The translations under genes were made by a program, and so were the position numbers. From Pokkaliibacter sp. MBI-7 (lineage in GTDB: Bacteria; Pseudomonadota; Gammaproteobacteria; Pseudomonadales; Balneatricaceae): 64,000 bases of DNA. The number at the start of each line of letters is the position of its first letter. The first letter of the stretch is position 1. Below are positions 25,602 through 33,846 of this stretch, one piece after another. The notes under the pieces are model-generated. The model was given only the letters and a program-made list of their open reading frames with translations, made no database searches and was not told the DNA's origin. The stretch is from contig NZ_JARVTG010000001.1 of assembly GCF_029846635.1 (NCBI RefSeq), forward strand, positions 839,001 to 903,000. Direction: 5' to 3'.

Positions 25602-27053
25602 ATGCAATGGGAAGCCGTGATCGGTCTGGAAATTCACACCCAGCTCGCCACTCAATCGAAAATTTTCTCCGGTGCCAGCATTGCGTTTGGTGCCGAACCC
25701 AACACCCAGGCCTGTGCTATTGACCTGGCGCTGCCTGGCACCCTGCCGGTATTGAATGAAGAAGCGCTGCGGATGGCGGTCAAGTTTGGCCTGGCCATCG
25801 GTGCCGAGATTGGCAAGAAGTCCGTCTTTGCCCGTAAAAACTACTTCTATCCCGATCTGCCAAAAGGTTATCAGACCAGCCAGTTCGAGTTCCCCATCGT
25901 CGGTAAGGGCGAAGTGGAAATCGAGCTGGAAGACGGCAGTCGCAAGGTGATTGGTGTGACCCGTGCGCACATGGAAGAAGATGCAGGCAAGTCACTGCAT
26001 GAAGACTTCCAGGGCATGACGGGCATCGACCTCAACCGTGCTGGTACTCCCCTGCTGGAGATTGTTTCCGAGCCAGACCTGCGCTCCGCCAAGGAAGCCG
26101 TGGCCTATCTGAAGAAGATTCATGCCATCGTGACCAACCTCGGTATCTGTGACGGTAACATGGCAGAAGGCTCTTTCCGCTGCGACGCCAACGTTTCCGT
26201 GCGTCCCAAGGGCCAGGAAAAGTTCGGCACCCGCGCCGAGATCAAGAACGTCAACTCGTTCCGCTTTGTCGAAAAAGCCATTCAGTACGAGATCGAACGT
26301 CAAATCGATCTGATCGAGGACGGTGGTGAAGTGGTGCAGGAAACCCGCCTGTACGATGCCGACAAGAACGAAACCCGTTCCATGCGCTCCAAAGAAGAAG
26401 CCAACGATTACCGTTACTTCCCCTGCCCTGACCTGCTGCCGATCATCATCGATGACGTCTATATCGACGCAGTACGTCAGACCCTGCCCGAACTGCCCGA
26501 CAGCCGTAAGGCCCGCTTTATGGAACAGTACGGTCTGAACGATTACGACGCTTCCAACCTGTCGGCCTATCGGGATCAGGCGGACTATTTCGAGGCCGTT
26601 GCCAAAGTCTGTGGTGATGCCAAACAGGCCGCCAACTGGATGCTGGGCGAAGTCGCCAAGTATCTGAATCAGAACAGTCTGGAAATTGCCCAGATCCCCG
26701 TCCCTGCAGCCAACCTGGCACAGCTGATTCAGCGTGTTCTGGATGACACCATCAACTCCAAGATCGCCAAACAGGTCTGGGATGCGATGTGGAATGGCGA
26801 AGGCGATGCTGACACCATCATTGCCGCCAAAGGTCTGAAACAGGAAACCGATACCGGTGCACTGGAACAGGTCATTGATGACGTCATCGCCAAGTGCACA
26901 CCTCAGGTGGAGCAGTATGTGGCTGCCGAGCCAGACAAGCGTGGCAAGATGCTGGGCTTCTTCATGGGCCAGGTGATGAAAGCCTCGGGCGGCAAGGCCA
27001 ACCCAGGTCAGGTCACCGGATTGCTGAAGAGCAAGCTCGACAAGCTCTGCTGA
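25602..27053 (+). CDS. gatB: Asp-tRNA(Asn)/Glu-tRNA(Gln) amidotransferase subunit GatB
   Basis: A 483-residue kinase/tRNA-binding subunit that phosphorylates the misacylated Asp or Glu and amidates it. It has the catalytic cradle (VIGLEIHTQLAT at residue 6 on, RKNYFYPDLPKGYQ, and LNRAGTPLLEIVSEPD) and a C-terminal YqeY-like tail domain (about 340-483) ending MKASGGKANPGQVTGLLKSKL. It follows gatA by 27 bp with an AAGAGG ribosome site. A strong terminator closes the operon. Confidence 0.97.
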   Translation: MQWEAVIGLEIHTQLATQSKIFSGASIAFGAEPNTQACAIDLALPGTLPVLNEEALRMAVKFGLAIGAEIGKKSVFARKNYFYPDLPKGYQTSQFEFPIVGKGEVEIELEDGSRKVIGVTRAHMEEDAGKSLHEDFQGMTGIDLNRAGTPLLEIVSEPDLRSAKEAVAYLKKIHAIVTNLGICDGNMAEGSFRCDANVSVRPKGQEKFGTRAEIKNVNSFRFVEKAIQYEIERQIDLIEDGGEVVQETRLYDADKNETRSMRSKEEANDYRYFPCPDLLPIIIDDVYIDAVRQTLPELPDSRKARFMEQYGLNDYDASNLSAYRDQADYFEAVAKVCGDAKQAANWMLGEVAKYLNQNSLEIAQIPVPAANLAQLIQRVLDDTINSKIAKQVWDAMWNGEGDADTIIAAKGLKQETDTGALEQVIDDVIAKCTPQVEQYVAAEPDKRGKMLGFFMGQVMKASGGKANPGQVTGLLKSKLDKLC

Positions 27054-27073
27054 TCACACCGTTAGCCCGTCAT

Positions 27074-27099
27074 GCAACGCCGCGTTTTCGCGGCGTTGC
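27074..27099 (+). terminator. gatCAB operon terminator
   Basis: A perfect 11 bp stem GCAACGCCGCG / CGCGGCGTTGC closed by a TTTT tetraloop, 20 bp after the gatB stop, followed by TGTTTCT. Strong intrinsic terminator. Confidence 0.82.
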
Positions 27100-27231
27100 T
27101 GTTTCTGCCCAGCCGATACGAATTGAAAGCCTCGGCTGGCAGACAGATTGCAGCCACTGTCACACTAAACGCCGCTACTGAACGGCTATACTGTAGCCTT
27201 TGATTTTCTCAGAGATATAAAGGACTGAACG

Positions 27232-28167
27232 ATGGCAGGATCAAGCCTGATTGCACTCATCGATGATATCGCCACCTTGCTGGATGATGTCTCCGTCATG
27301 ACCAAGGTAGCCGCCAAGAAAACCACTGGCGTACTGGGCGACGACCTCGCTCTCAACGCCCAGCAGGTAACCGGCGTACGTGCCGAGCGTGAGCTGCCGG
27401 TGGTTTGGGCGGTGGCCAAGGGCTCGCTGCTGAACAAGGTCATTCTCGTTCCGGCTGCGCTGGCAATCAGTGTCTTTATTCCCTGGGCTATCACGCCATT
27501 ACTGATGGTAGGCGGTGCTTTTCTCTGTTTTGAGGGATTCGAGAAAGTCTTCCACACGCTGTTCCACAGCGCAGCGCATCACCAGCAGGAGGAAGAACTC
27601 AAACAAGCGGCAGACGACAGCACTACGGATATGGTTGCGTTTGAACAGGCCAAGATCAAAGGTGCCATCCGCACCGACTTCATTCTTTCTGCAGAGATCA
27701 TTGCCATCACGCTGGGCACGGTAGCCGATGCCGCCCTGCTGGATCAGCTGATTGTCCTGTCGCTGATTGCCGTACTGATCACCCTGGGGGTGTATGGCAT
27801 CGTTGCTGCCATCGTCAAACTGGATGATGGCGGCCTTTATCTGTGCCGCCGTGAGGGCCAGGGCACCCTGCCCAGACTGTTGCGAGGGCTCGGGCGCGGC
27901 ATCCTGCGTGCCTGCCCCTATCTGATGAAAGGCCTGTCGGTGGTTGGTACGGCAGCGATGTTTATTGTCGGCGGCGGTATCCTGACGCACGGAGTGCCGG
28001 TGGTGGGGGAAACCCTGCACCACCTGAGTGAACACAGCGAACAGCTGGCAGGCGTCGGTCCGGTGCTGGGCTGGATCACTCCCTCTCTGCTCAACGCGGC
28101 AGCAGGCGTGATAGCTGGCGGCATAGTGCTGGCGGTCGTCAGCGTAATCCAGAAACTGCGCGGTTAG
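27232..28167 (+). CDS. DUF808 family inner membrane protein (YedI-like)
   Basis: A 311-residue membrane protein of the DUF808/YedI family, function unknown. The opening AGSSLIALIDDIATLLDDVS and KKTTGVLGDDLALNAQQV are the family signature. About six hydrophobic helices are visible, among them residues 62-80, 155-190 and 225-250, separated by a charged loop of about residues 100-135. The ATG follows an AAGGA ribosome site. It stands alone with a hairpin on its 3' side. Confidence 0.9.
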   Translation: MAGSSLIALIDDIATLLDDVSVMTKVAAKKTTGVLGDDLALNAQQVTGVRAERELPVVWAVAKGSLLNKVILVPAALAISVFIPWAITPLLMVGGAFLCFEGFEKVFHTLFHSAAHHQQEEELKQAADDSTTDMVAFEQAKIKGAIRTDFILSAEIIAITLGTVADAALLDQLIVLSLIAVLITLGVYGIVAAIVKLDDGGLYLCRREGQGTLPRLLRGLGRGILRACPYLMKGLSVVGTAAMFIVGGGILTHGVPVVGETLHHLSEHSEQLAGVGPVLGWITPSLLNAAAGVIAGGIVLAVVSVIQKLRG

Positions 28168-28205
28168 TGCCTTCCCCACTGCCAGCAGTATCCGTCTGAC
28201 TTAAC

Positions 28206-28231
28206 GCCGCCATGCCATCACCGGCGGCTTT
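28206..28231 (+). terminator. Hairpin after the DUF808 gene
   Basis: GCCGCC (28206-28211) pairs with GGCGGC (28223-28228), followed by TTTAT. It lies 38 bp after the DUF808 stop and touches the stop codon of the convergent YciI gene, so it may serve both. Confidence 0.5.
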
Positions 28232-28517
28232 ATGGCAGCAGGTGCTCCAGACCTGGTGCAGTCATGCTGGGTACAAACTCCATCAGGGTATACTGCGCCA
28301 GACCAAGGCGGGCGAAAGGGTCCTGTGCCAGCACGTCCTGTAATGCCTGCCTGCTCTCTGCCTTTGCCAGTATCACTCCGCCTGTACGCGGAACCAGCCT
28401 GCCTGAAACCAGAAAAACCCCGGCTGCATACTGCTGCCTGAGATACTCGACATGCTCAGCCAGCACCGCATCGACCTCGCTGAGGTCACAGACATAGTTC
28501 AAGGTCACCACAAACAC
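28230..28517 (-). CDS. YciI family protein
   Basis: A 95-residue YciI-like (ferredoxin-like, DGPF-related) protein. Relatives include a chlorohydrolase-like enzyme with a His-Asp dyad; here the matching positions are H in LAEHVEYLRQ and D in AQDPFARLGLAQY. The cellular role is unknown. It follows an EamA transporter gene by 37 bp on the same strand and may be co-transcribed with it. Confidence 0.85.
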   Translation of the reverse strand: MFVVTLNYVCDLSEVDAVLAEHVEYLRQQYAAGVFLVSGRLVPRTGGVILAKAESRQALQDVLAQDPFARLGLAQYTLMEFVPSMTAPGLEHLLP

Positions 28518-28554
28518 AGCGTTTATCTCCCTTCACTGATCACCCATCTGAACA

Positions 28555-29436
28555 CTACTTACGTACACCCAGCACTAACCCGGCAAGGATCAGCACACCA
28601 CCTATACCGTGATAAGGCAGCAAGGACTCACCCAGCAGCGTTACCCCGAGCAAAGCGCCGAACACCGGCATCAGGAAGATAAACAGACTGGCCGCTGAGG
28701 GGCCGAGAATGCCGACACCATGATTCCACAGCAGATAGGCCACGATAGAGGCAAAGACGCCGGTAAAAGCAATTGCCGACAGGTTGGTCAGGTCAATAGC
28801 GAATCCTCCCTGCTGACTCCACTCCCACAGATAAAAAGGCAGAATCATCGGCACACCCAGCATCACCACGACCGCCAGCAGTGTGACGGGAGGAATACCG
28901 AGGTGACGCTTTTTCAGCAGCACCGAGTAGAGTGCCCAGCAGCCGACTGCCACTAGCATCAGCAGGTCGCCATGATTGAACGCCAGACTGGACAGAACCT
29001 GCCAGTTCGCTTTGGAGACGATAACAATCATGCCGATAAAGCCCAGTAGCATTCCGCCCGTTTGTCGTCCCGTCGGCCGCGCTCCCAGCATCAGCCAGGC
29101 TGCCAGCATCGTCGTCATGGGGATCAGAGTATTCATCAGAGCAGTATTGATGGCCGTGGTTTTCTGCACGGCCATATAAAGGATGGAGTTGTAAGCACCG
29201 ACACTCAGCACGGCCAGCAATGCCAGCCAGGGCAGCTGCGGCCTGATCAGCGGCCAGTGGCTGCGAATACTCTGCCAGGTCAGAGGAATAAGAATGGCGC
29301 CCGCCAGCGTCCAGCGCCAGAAAGCCAGAGAGATGGGAGGCATATGCCCCACCAGCCCACGGCTGACAACGGCATTGGCCGCCCACAAAAACGTAGTGGC
29401 CGCCAGTCCCAGTGCAGCCCACCAGGTACGATTCAT
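28555..29436 (-). CDS. EamA/DMT family transporter
   Basis: A 293-residue drug/metabolite-superfamily exporter with ten predicted helices and two EamA repeats (about residues 8-140 and 153-290). The first repeat contains FLWAANAVVSRGLVG and the second the typical GPSAASLFIFLMPVFGALLG. Such proteins export amino acids or other small metabolites; the substrate cannot be read from the sequence. It lies between pfkA and the YciI gene on the same strand. Confidence 0.9.
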   Translation of the reverse strand: MNRTWWAALGLAATTFLWAANAVVSRGLVGHMPPISLAFWRWTLAGAILIPLTWQSIRSHWPLIRPQLPWLALLAVLSVGAYNSILYMAVQKTTAINTALMNTLIPMTTMLAAWLMLGARPTGRQTGGMLLGFIGMIVIVSKANWQVLSSLAFNHGDLLMLVAVGCWALYSVLLKKRHLGIPPVTLLAVVVMLGVPMILPFYLWEWSQQGGFAIDLTNLSAIAFTGVFASIVAYLLWNHGVGILGPSAASLFIFLMPVFGALLGVTLLGESLLPYHGIGGVLILAGLVLGVRK

Positions 29437-29523
29437 TGATGACTCCTTAACATCCGGTCTCGGTCTGTGTCACATCAGCCACAGAGCATTGAGGCACACA
29501 CAGCGCTTTGCCATCGGTGATGG

Positions 29524-30525
29524 TCAGCCTGCCAGGGTAGCGACCATATCGATATAGCGGGGGTCCAGCACTTTGCGCTGGCAGGCGAGCTGCTGCAGAG
29601 GAATCGCCACCACCCGGTTCTGATCCACGCCCAGCATCACCCGGTCGGCACCGGCCAGCAGATAGCGGACGGCCTGCTCGCCGAGCATCGATGCCAGCAC
29701 CCGGTCGTGACCTGTGGGTCTGCCACCGCGCTGGATATGCCCCAGTACACAGACCTTGGCCGCGTGTCCGGCCTGCTCCAGCTGAGCGGCCACATCGTAG
29801 CTGTAACCAGGCTTTGGCCCTTCGGCAACCACAACAATACTACTGCGCTTGCCGCGTCCTCGCGCCAGATCGAGCTTGTCGATCAGTGTCTGCGCCTGAA
29901 AAGGCCGCTCTGCGGTGATCACCTCTTCGGCTCCTCCGGCCAGCGCCACCTGCACGGCGATAAAGCCACTGGTGCGCCCCATTACTTCGACCAGAAACAG
30001 ACGCTCCAGCGCATCCGCGGTATCACGAATACGGTCGATGGCCTCCAGTGCGGTATTGACGGCGGTATCAAAGCCGATTGTGTCATCGCTGCCCCAGATA
30101 TCGTTGTCGATGGTACCCGGCAGGCCGATCACACGAATACCGTGCTCCTCGGCCAGCAAATGCGCACCGGTCAGTGAGCCATCGCCGCCGATGATGACCA
30201 GCGCATCCAGACCCAGCTCACGGCAATGTCTGGCCGCCAGCGCTCGCCCTTCAGCGGTACGAAACGCTTCACTGCGTCCCGTTTTCAGGACGGTTCCACC
30301 ACGCTGGATGATGTTGCCGACCGAAGCCGTGTCGAGGGTTTGCCACTCACGCTCCAGCAGGCCGATATAGCCGTGCAGAATGCCGGTTACCTTGATGCCT
30401 GCCTGAATAGCGGTGCGCGTGACGGCACGGATAGCGGCATTCATACCTGGCGCATCACCGCCACTGGTTAGTAAGCCGATATGGAGCAGAGACTGGCTGG
30501 CTGTTTGGTCTTGTAATTGCCACAT
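29524..30525 (-). CDS. pfkA: ATP-dependent 6-phosphofructokinase
   Basis: A 333-residue PfkA-family kinase that phosphorylates fructose-6-phosphate. The glycine-rich ATP site GLLTSGGDAPGMNAAIR, the GGDGSLTGA motif (Gly at the position that distinguishes ATP- from PPi-dependent enzymes) and the catalytic PGTIDNDI aspartates are intact. It has about ten extra N-terminal residues compared with E. coli PfkA (320). Many related bacteria lack Pfk and use the Entner-Doudoroff route, so its presence is informative. The 5' leader holds a long inverted repeat (30538-30604). Confidence 0.95.
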   Translation of the reverse strand: MWQLQDQTASQSLLHIGLLTSGGDAPGMNAAIRAVTRTAIQAGIKVTGILHGYIGLLEREWQTLDTASVGNIIQRGGTVLKTGRSEAFRTAEGRALAARHCRELGLDALVIIGGDGSLTGAHLLAEEHGIRVIGLPGTIDNDIWGSDDTIGFDTAVNTALEAIDRIRDTADALERLFLVEVMGRTSGFIAVQVALAGGAEEVITAERPFQAQTLIDKLDLARGRGKRSSIVVVAEGPKPGYSYDVAAQLEQAGHAAKVCVLGHIQRGGRPTGHDRVLASMLGEQAVRYLLAGADRVMLGVDQNRVVAIPLQQLACQRKVLDPRYIDMVATLAG

Positions 30526-30537
30526 GATGATTCCTCA

Positions 30538-30604
30538 GGCCGCCACTCGTGGTGTATCGCTCATCATCAGCAAGCAGATACAGCACACCACCTGAGTGGC
30601 GGCC
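30538..30604 (-). promoter_or_regulatory. Long inverted repeat in the pfkA leader
   Basis: The left arm 30538-30555 pairs with the right arm 30585-30604: an 11 bp stem (GGCCGCCACTC/GAGTGGCGGCC) plus a further 7 bp (GTGGTGT/ACACCAC) with a 2-base bulge, around a loop of about 29 bases. It ends 13 bp before the pfkA ATG, so the folded RNA would sit right beside the ribosome site. A second smaller hairpin (30618-30639, GGACATG/CATGTCC) lies just upstream. Neither matches a riboswitch class I recognise. A cis-acting translational or attenuation control is an inference. Confidence 0.65.
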
Positions 30605-30744
30605 AGATTGCAGGGAAGGACATGACGGTGGCCATGTCCCCTTATTGAGGATGGCCGCTTTTATAATGCACAGGAAGCTATCACAATCATTCCGGCTTGC
30701 CACCCAATCAATCGTATAAGTCGGCCAGACTCACAGAGGAGTGC

Positions 30745-31224
30745 ATGATGCTCTCGACCCCACTTCCTTCCACTACCCTGTGGCGCCTTGATGAGCAGGG
30801 CGTCAGCAGTGGCAATAGCCTGCAATGGCTCGGTCAGGGCAAAGTGCTGCTGATCGGCGTCCCCGGGGCCTTCACGCCCACCTGCAGCAATCAGCATCTG
30901 CCCGGCTTACTGGCCAGCAAAGATGCCCTGCAGGCGGCAGGTGTCACCACGCTGGCCTGTATGGCTGTCAACGATGCATTTGTAATGGCTGCCTGGGGCA
31001 GGCAGTTAAGCGCTGAAGGAAGCATCCAGATGTTGTCCGACGGTCAGGCAGAACTGACCCTGGCACTCGGGCTGCAGCAGGACGCCAGTGCACGCGGGAT
31101 GGGTATACGCTGCAAGCGCTTTGCCCTGCTACTGGAAAACGGCGTGATCACCAGAGCGTGGGTGGATGAGCCCGGCCGCTTTGAGTTGACCAGCGCCGAG
31201 CACATTCTGGCGGAGTTAAGCTGA
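30745..31224 (+). CDS. Peroxiredoxin (Prx5-like, redoxin domain)
   Basis: A 159-residue thiol peroxidase. The peroxidatic cysteine is C47 in the motif GAFTPTCSNQHLPG, with T44 and a later arginine (GIRCKRFALLLE) completing the usual active site. The Prx5/AhpC-TSA redoxin core spans nearly the entire protein. I chose the ATG at 30745, which has a GAGGA ribosome site, over an upstream TTG. It is divergent from pfkA with about 220 bp between the starts. Confidence 0.88.
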   Translation: MMLSTPLPSTTLWRLDEQGVSSGNSLQWLGQGKVLLIGVPGAFTPTCSNQHLPGLLASKDALQAAGVTTLACMAVNDAFVMAAWGRQLSAEGSIQMLSDGQAELTLALGLQQDASARGMGIRCKRFALLLENGVITRAWVDEPGRFELTSAEHILAELS

Positions 31225-31232
31225 GCCGCTGA

Positions 31233-32024
31233 TCAGGACCACAAGGAGCGGCACCAGCGCAGCAGTTCAGTCAGATGCTGACTGGCCTGCTCCCATAATC
31301 CGGGTTGCGCTGGGGCTTTCAGGCTATGCAGATCCGTCAGGCTCGGCCAGTGGCTGGGCCCCTGCCACACCGCCTGATGCAGCACACTCTGCCAGGCCGC
31401 CGGGCTGGGGCTGATCCAGAAGGTAACCAGTACCAGCAATGCCATCACTATGGTCAGCCCCGGATATTGCCAGTCGGTAATTTTCAGCGCCGTACCGAAG
31501 GATTTCTTTATCCGCGCACCAGACAGGTCGACGCTATACAGCTCATCCAGCAGCAGATGGATGGTCGCGCCGATAAAGACGAAGGTGCCAACGCCCCAGG
31601 ATGTTCGGGGGCTCAGAAAGAAGTAATGATGGGCCAGAGCCACCGTGATAAAGGCAAACAAGGTGTTAGCCAGCAGCGAATGCAGCATGCCACGATGAAC
31701 CGTAAAGCGGGCGAAGATGGCCAGTACCGGGTAGCGTACGGCCAGATAGGCGAGGATTCCCAGCAGCCACAGCATCCACAGCGGCAACACCCCCACCTGA
31801 TCAGCCACCAGCGAGGATGCAAACATCGCTCCCATGATACTGAACACCAGCTGTATCGACTGGGAATGGTCAGAATCGATATCCGGTAGCAACCCACCGA
31901 GGGTTCCCGCCAGCCAGAAAATCAACGCTTCCTCTGCGGTTGCCGCACCGACGGACAACGCCGCCGTCGACAACGCCCCACACGCAGCAGCAGCTACTGC
32001 GGTATGAGTTTTGAAATCAGCCAT
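31233..32024 (-). CDS. YdjM/YbcI-type membrane-bound metal-dependent hydrolase family protein (DUF457)
   Basis: A 263-residue inner-membrane protein of the YdjM/DUF457 family. Histidines and aspartates typical of the family are present: MADFKTHTAVAAAACG at the N terminus, GLLPDIDSDHSQS, and FTVHRGMLHSLLANT. Several hydrophobic helices follow. The LexA-regulated E. coli relative YdjM has no firm function. I chose the ATG at 32024, where the conserved opening begins, instead of one 60 bp upstream. It converges with the peroxiredoxin gene, leaving 8 bp between stops. Confidence 0.85.
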   Translation of the reverse strand: MADFKTHTAVAAAACGALSTAALSVGAATAEEALIFWLAGTLGGLLPDIDSDHSQSIQLVFSIMGAMFASSLVADQVGVLPLWMLWLLGILAYLAVRYPVLAIFARFTVHRGMLHSLLANTLFAFITVALAHHYFFLSPRTSWGVGTFVFIGATIHLLLDELYSVDLSGARIKKSFGTALKITDWQYPGLTIVMALLVLVTFWISPSPAAWQSVLHQAVWQGPSHWPSLTDLHSLKAPAQPGLWEQASQHLTELLRWCRSLWS

Positions 32025-32228
32025 GACAAAAATTAACCGCACTATCGTTGCAAACCGCGCCATTCTACCTGATATGCAGGGCAAAGCACTGTATATAAAA
32101 ACAGATCACTTTTCCGTGGCCACGTGCAGAACCTTGTGAGCCCGTACCGACAGGGCAAGCAACGCGGAGCAGATCGTCAGTACATGCTGAAGCAACGTCT
32201 GCATTTACCTTGAGGAGCCGTCCCGACC

Positions 32229-32894
32229 ATGATCATTCTCTATCTGCTGCTGGCTGGCGTGCTGCTATGGTGGCTATGGAGTCACTTTGCCACCCTGCGT
32301 CGCATGGATCGCAAGATACTGCTGCTCTGCCTGCTGGGGCTGGTACTGATCGGCGCCGGTATCATCGGGCGCCTGCCGTGGTTCTCGGCGCTGATTGGAG
32401 CCGTGCTGCCCTGGCTTGGTAAAGCCTGGCCCTGGCTGATGCGGGCTCTGGGGTTATGGACGTATGTCAAAAAGCAGCAGCGTATCATTCGGCTGCAGCA
32501 TGATGACAAGGGCCTCGATGGGCTGGTTCTGCGCGGTCCGCTACAACAGCGTACCCTCAACAGCCTGACACCCACCGAACTGCAGCAGCTCAGGCTGTAT
32601 TGCCAGCAGGACCCGTTCAGTCTGGCCCTGCTCAAGCAGTGGTGGACACTAAGCCAGCTCGGCCCCTGGCAGGAGGCGCCGCCCCCGGCCGCCCATCAAC
32701 CGATGAGCAAAGACGAGGCGCTGGCCGTACTTGGCTTACCCGCCCATGCAGACAGGGCCGACATAGTGGCCGCACATCGGCGCCTGATCAGTCGCCTGCA
32801 TCCTGACAAGGGTGGATCAGACTGGCTGGCCGTGCGCGTGAATACGGCACGGGATATCCTGCTGGCTGCACTACCTCAGGATGATCCTTCTTAA
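32229..32894 (+). CDS. Membrane-anchored J-domain protein
   Basis: A 221-residue protein with two or three N-terminal hydrophobic segments (about residues 1-18, 30-47 and 50-77) and a C-terminal J domain (about 160-221). The J domain's HPD motif is intact at 191-193 (SRLHPDKGG), so it should stimulate a DnaK-type Hsp70 ATPase at the membrane. This tail position of the J domain recalls mitochondrial Tim14/Pam18 and bacterial relatives. The middle part (residues 80-155) is unlike anything I recognise. It sits alone; its client process is unknown. Confidence 0.85.
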   Translation: MIILYLLLAGVLLWWLWSHFATLRRMDRKILLLCLLGLVLIGAGIIGRLPWFSALIGAVLPWLGKAWPWLMRALGLWTYVKKQQRIIRLQHDDKGLDGLVLRGPLQQRTLNSLTPTELQQLRLYCQQDPFSLALLKQWWTLSQLGPWQEAPPPAAHQPMSKDEALAVLGLPAHADRADIVAAHRRLISRLHPDKGGSDWLAVRVNTARDILLAALPQDDPS

Positions 32895-32936
32895 AAGCTG
32901 TTCACACTCTGCGTCGCATCCCGCGACACTGCCTGC

Positions 32937-33572
32937 TCAGAAACTGGAAAGATCATCCGGCGAAGAGTAACGATGCTGGCGCTCCAGCCGTTTTTGCTCC
33001 TCGGTTTTGCCTGACTCATTGGCAGGATTCAGCTTGACCACCGGCGGCTTGGGATAGGGGTTAAAACTGCTGTAGAAATACTGGATCATGCTGTCGCAAT
33101 CCCCCTGCCGTACCCCGACTGGCCCGCGACTGTTCTTGATCCGCACGTACTCCTCCAGAAACGCCGACTCGGTCATGACCCAGCCCCGCACCGTGGCTAC
33201 TTTATCCAGCAGCCAGTCACGGGTCACACTGGGGTCTTTCAGCATGCAGGCACTCAGCTGATTGATCTGCTCCAGATACCCGAGCCGCTCGTTATCCGGC
33301 TTCTTCGCCACCGCCACGGCCTGATACAGCTTGGCCACATCAATCATGAACTCACGCAGCCGCGTGCGCTCAGGGCCATACCACTCCAGCCGAATACGCC
33401 GCTCCACACCATCCCATAACGCATTGTGGTTGGTGTCGGCATAAGCCGCAGCGGGAGTACCGGCGTTACTGGCCAGCGAAGGCATCTCCTGCAGCTCTTC
33501 GATGGTGACAACGTCATCCGCTCTGGCCGCCAGGGACACCAGCAAAATTAGACAAACCCCGGTTTTATACAT
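32937..33572 (-). CDS. Hypothetical exported protein
   Basis: A 211-residue protein with a short Sec signal peptide (MYKTGVCLILLVSLAARA, then DD). The body is charged and mostly helical, with acidic YADTNHNALWDGVERRIR (a DxNxDxxxD-like loop that could suggest calcium binding, though incomplete) and two cysteines that could form a disulfide. I recognise no family. It converges with the J-domain gene (42 bp between stops) and is divergent from the PAS-GGDEF-EAL gene. Confidence 0.7.
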   Translation of the reverse strand: MYKTGVCLILLVSLAARADDVVTIEELQEMPSLASNAGTPAAAYADTNHNALWDGVERRIRLEWYGPERTRLREFMIDVAKLYQAVAVAKKPDNERLGYLEQINQLSACMLKDPSVTRDWLLDKVATVRGWVMTESAFLEEYVRIKNSRGPVGVRQGDCDSMIQYFYSSFNPYPKPPVVKLNPANESGKTEEQKRLERQHRYSSPDDLSSF

Positions 33573-33846
33573 AGCTTAATCACTACAAGTGAATGGAAGT
33601 GGCTTATGTTCAGCACCCAGCCCGGCTGACAACCTGTTCACGCGCCAGAGCTGCAAGACCCTGTTCTCTATCGCTTTGCTTCGCCTGTGCTGATGCACAC
33701 TCAACGCTGTACTAGTCTAGTTCAGCCCTGTGACATCGCGAGTGCAGCAAAGCAGACTGGAAACACAAACCGTGCCGCTCATCACATCGTGAACCGTTAT
33801 CCGGCCCAGACTGCAATATGTATTCAGAACAAGTAGAGCAAACATC

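Noticed and set aside
24396..25970. A 524-codon open frame on the minus strand
   Set aside because: It lies antisense to gatA and the start of gatB, whose motifs are complete. Its translation is low in recognisable motifs and arises from the codon pattern of the real genes.
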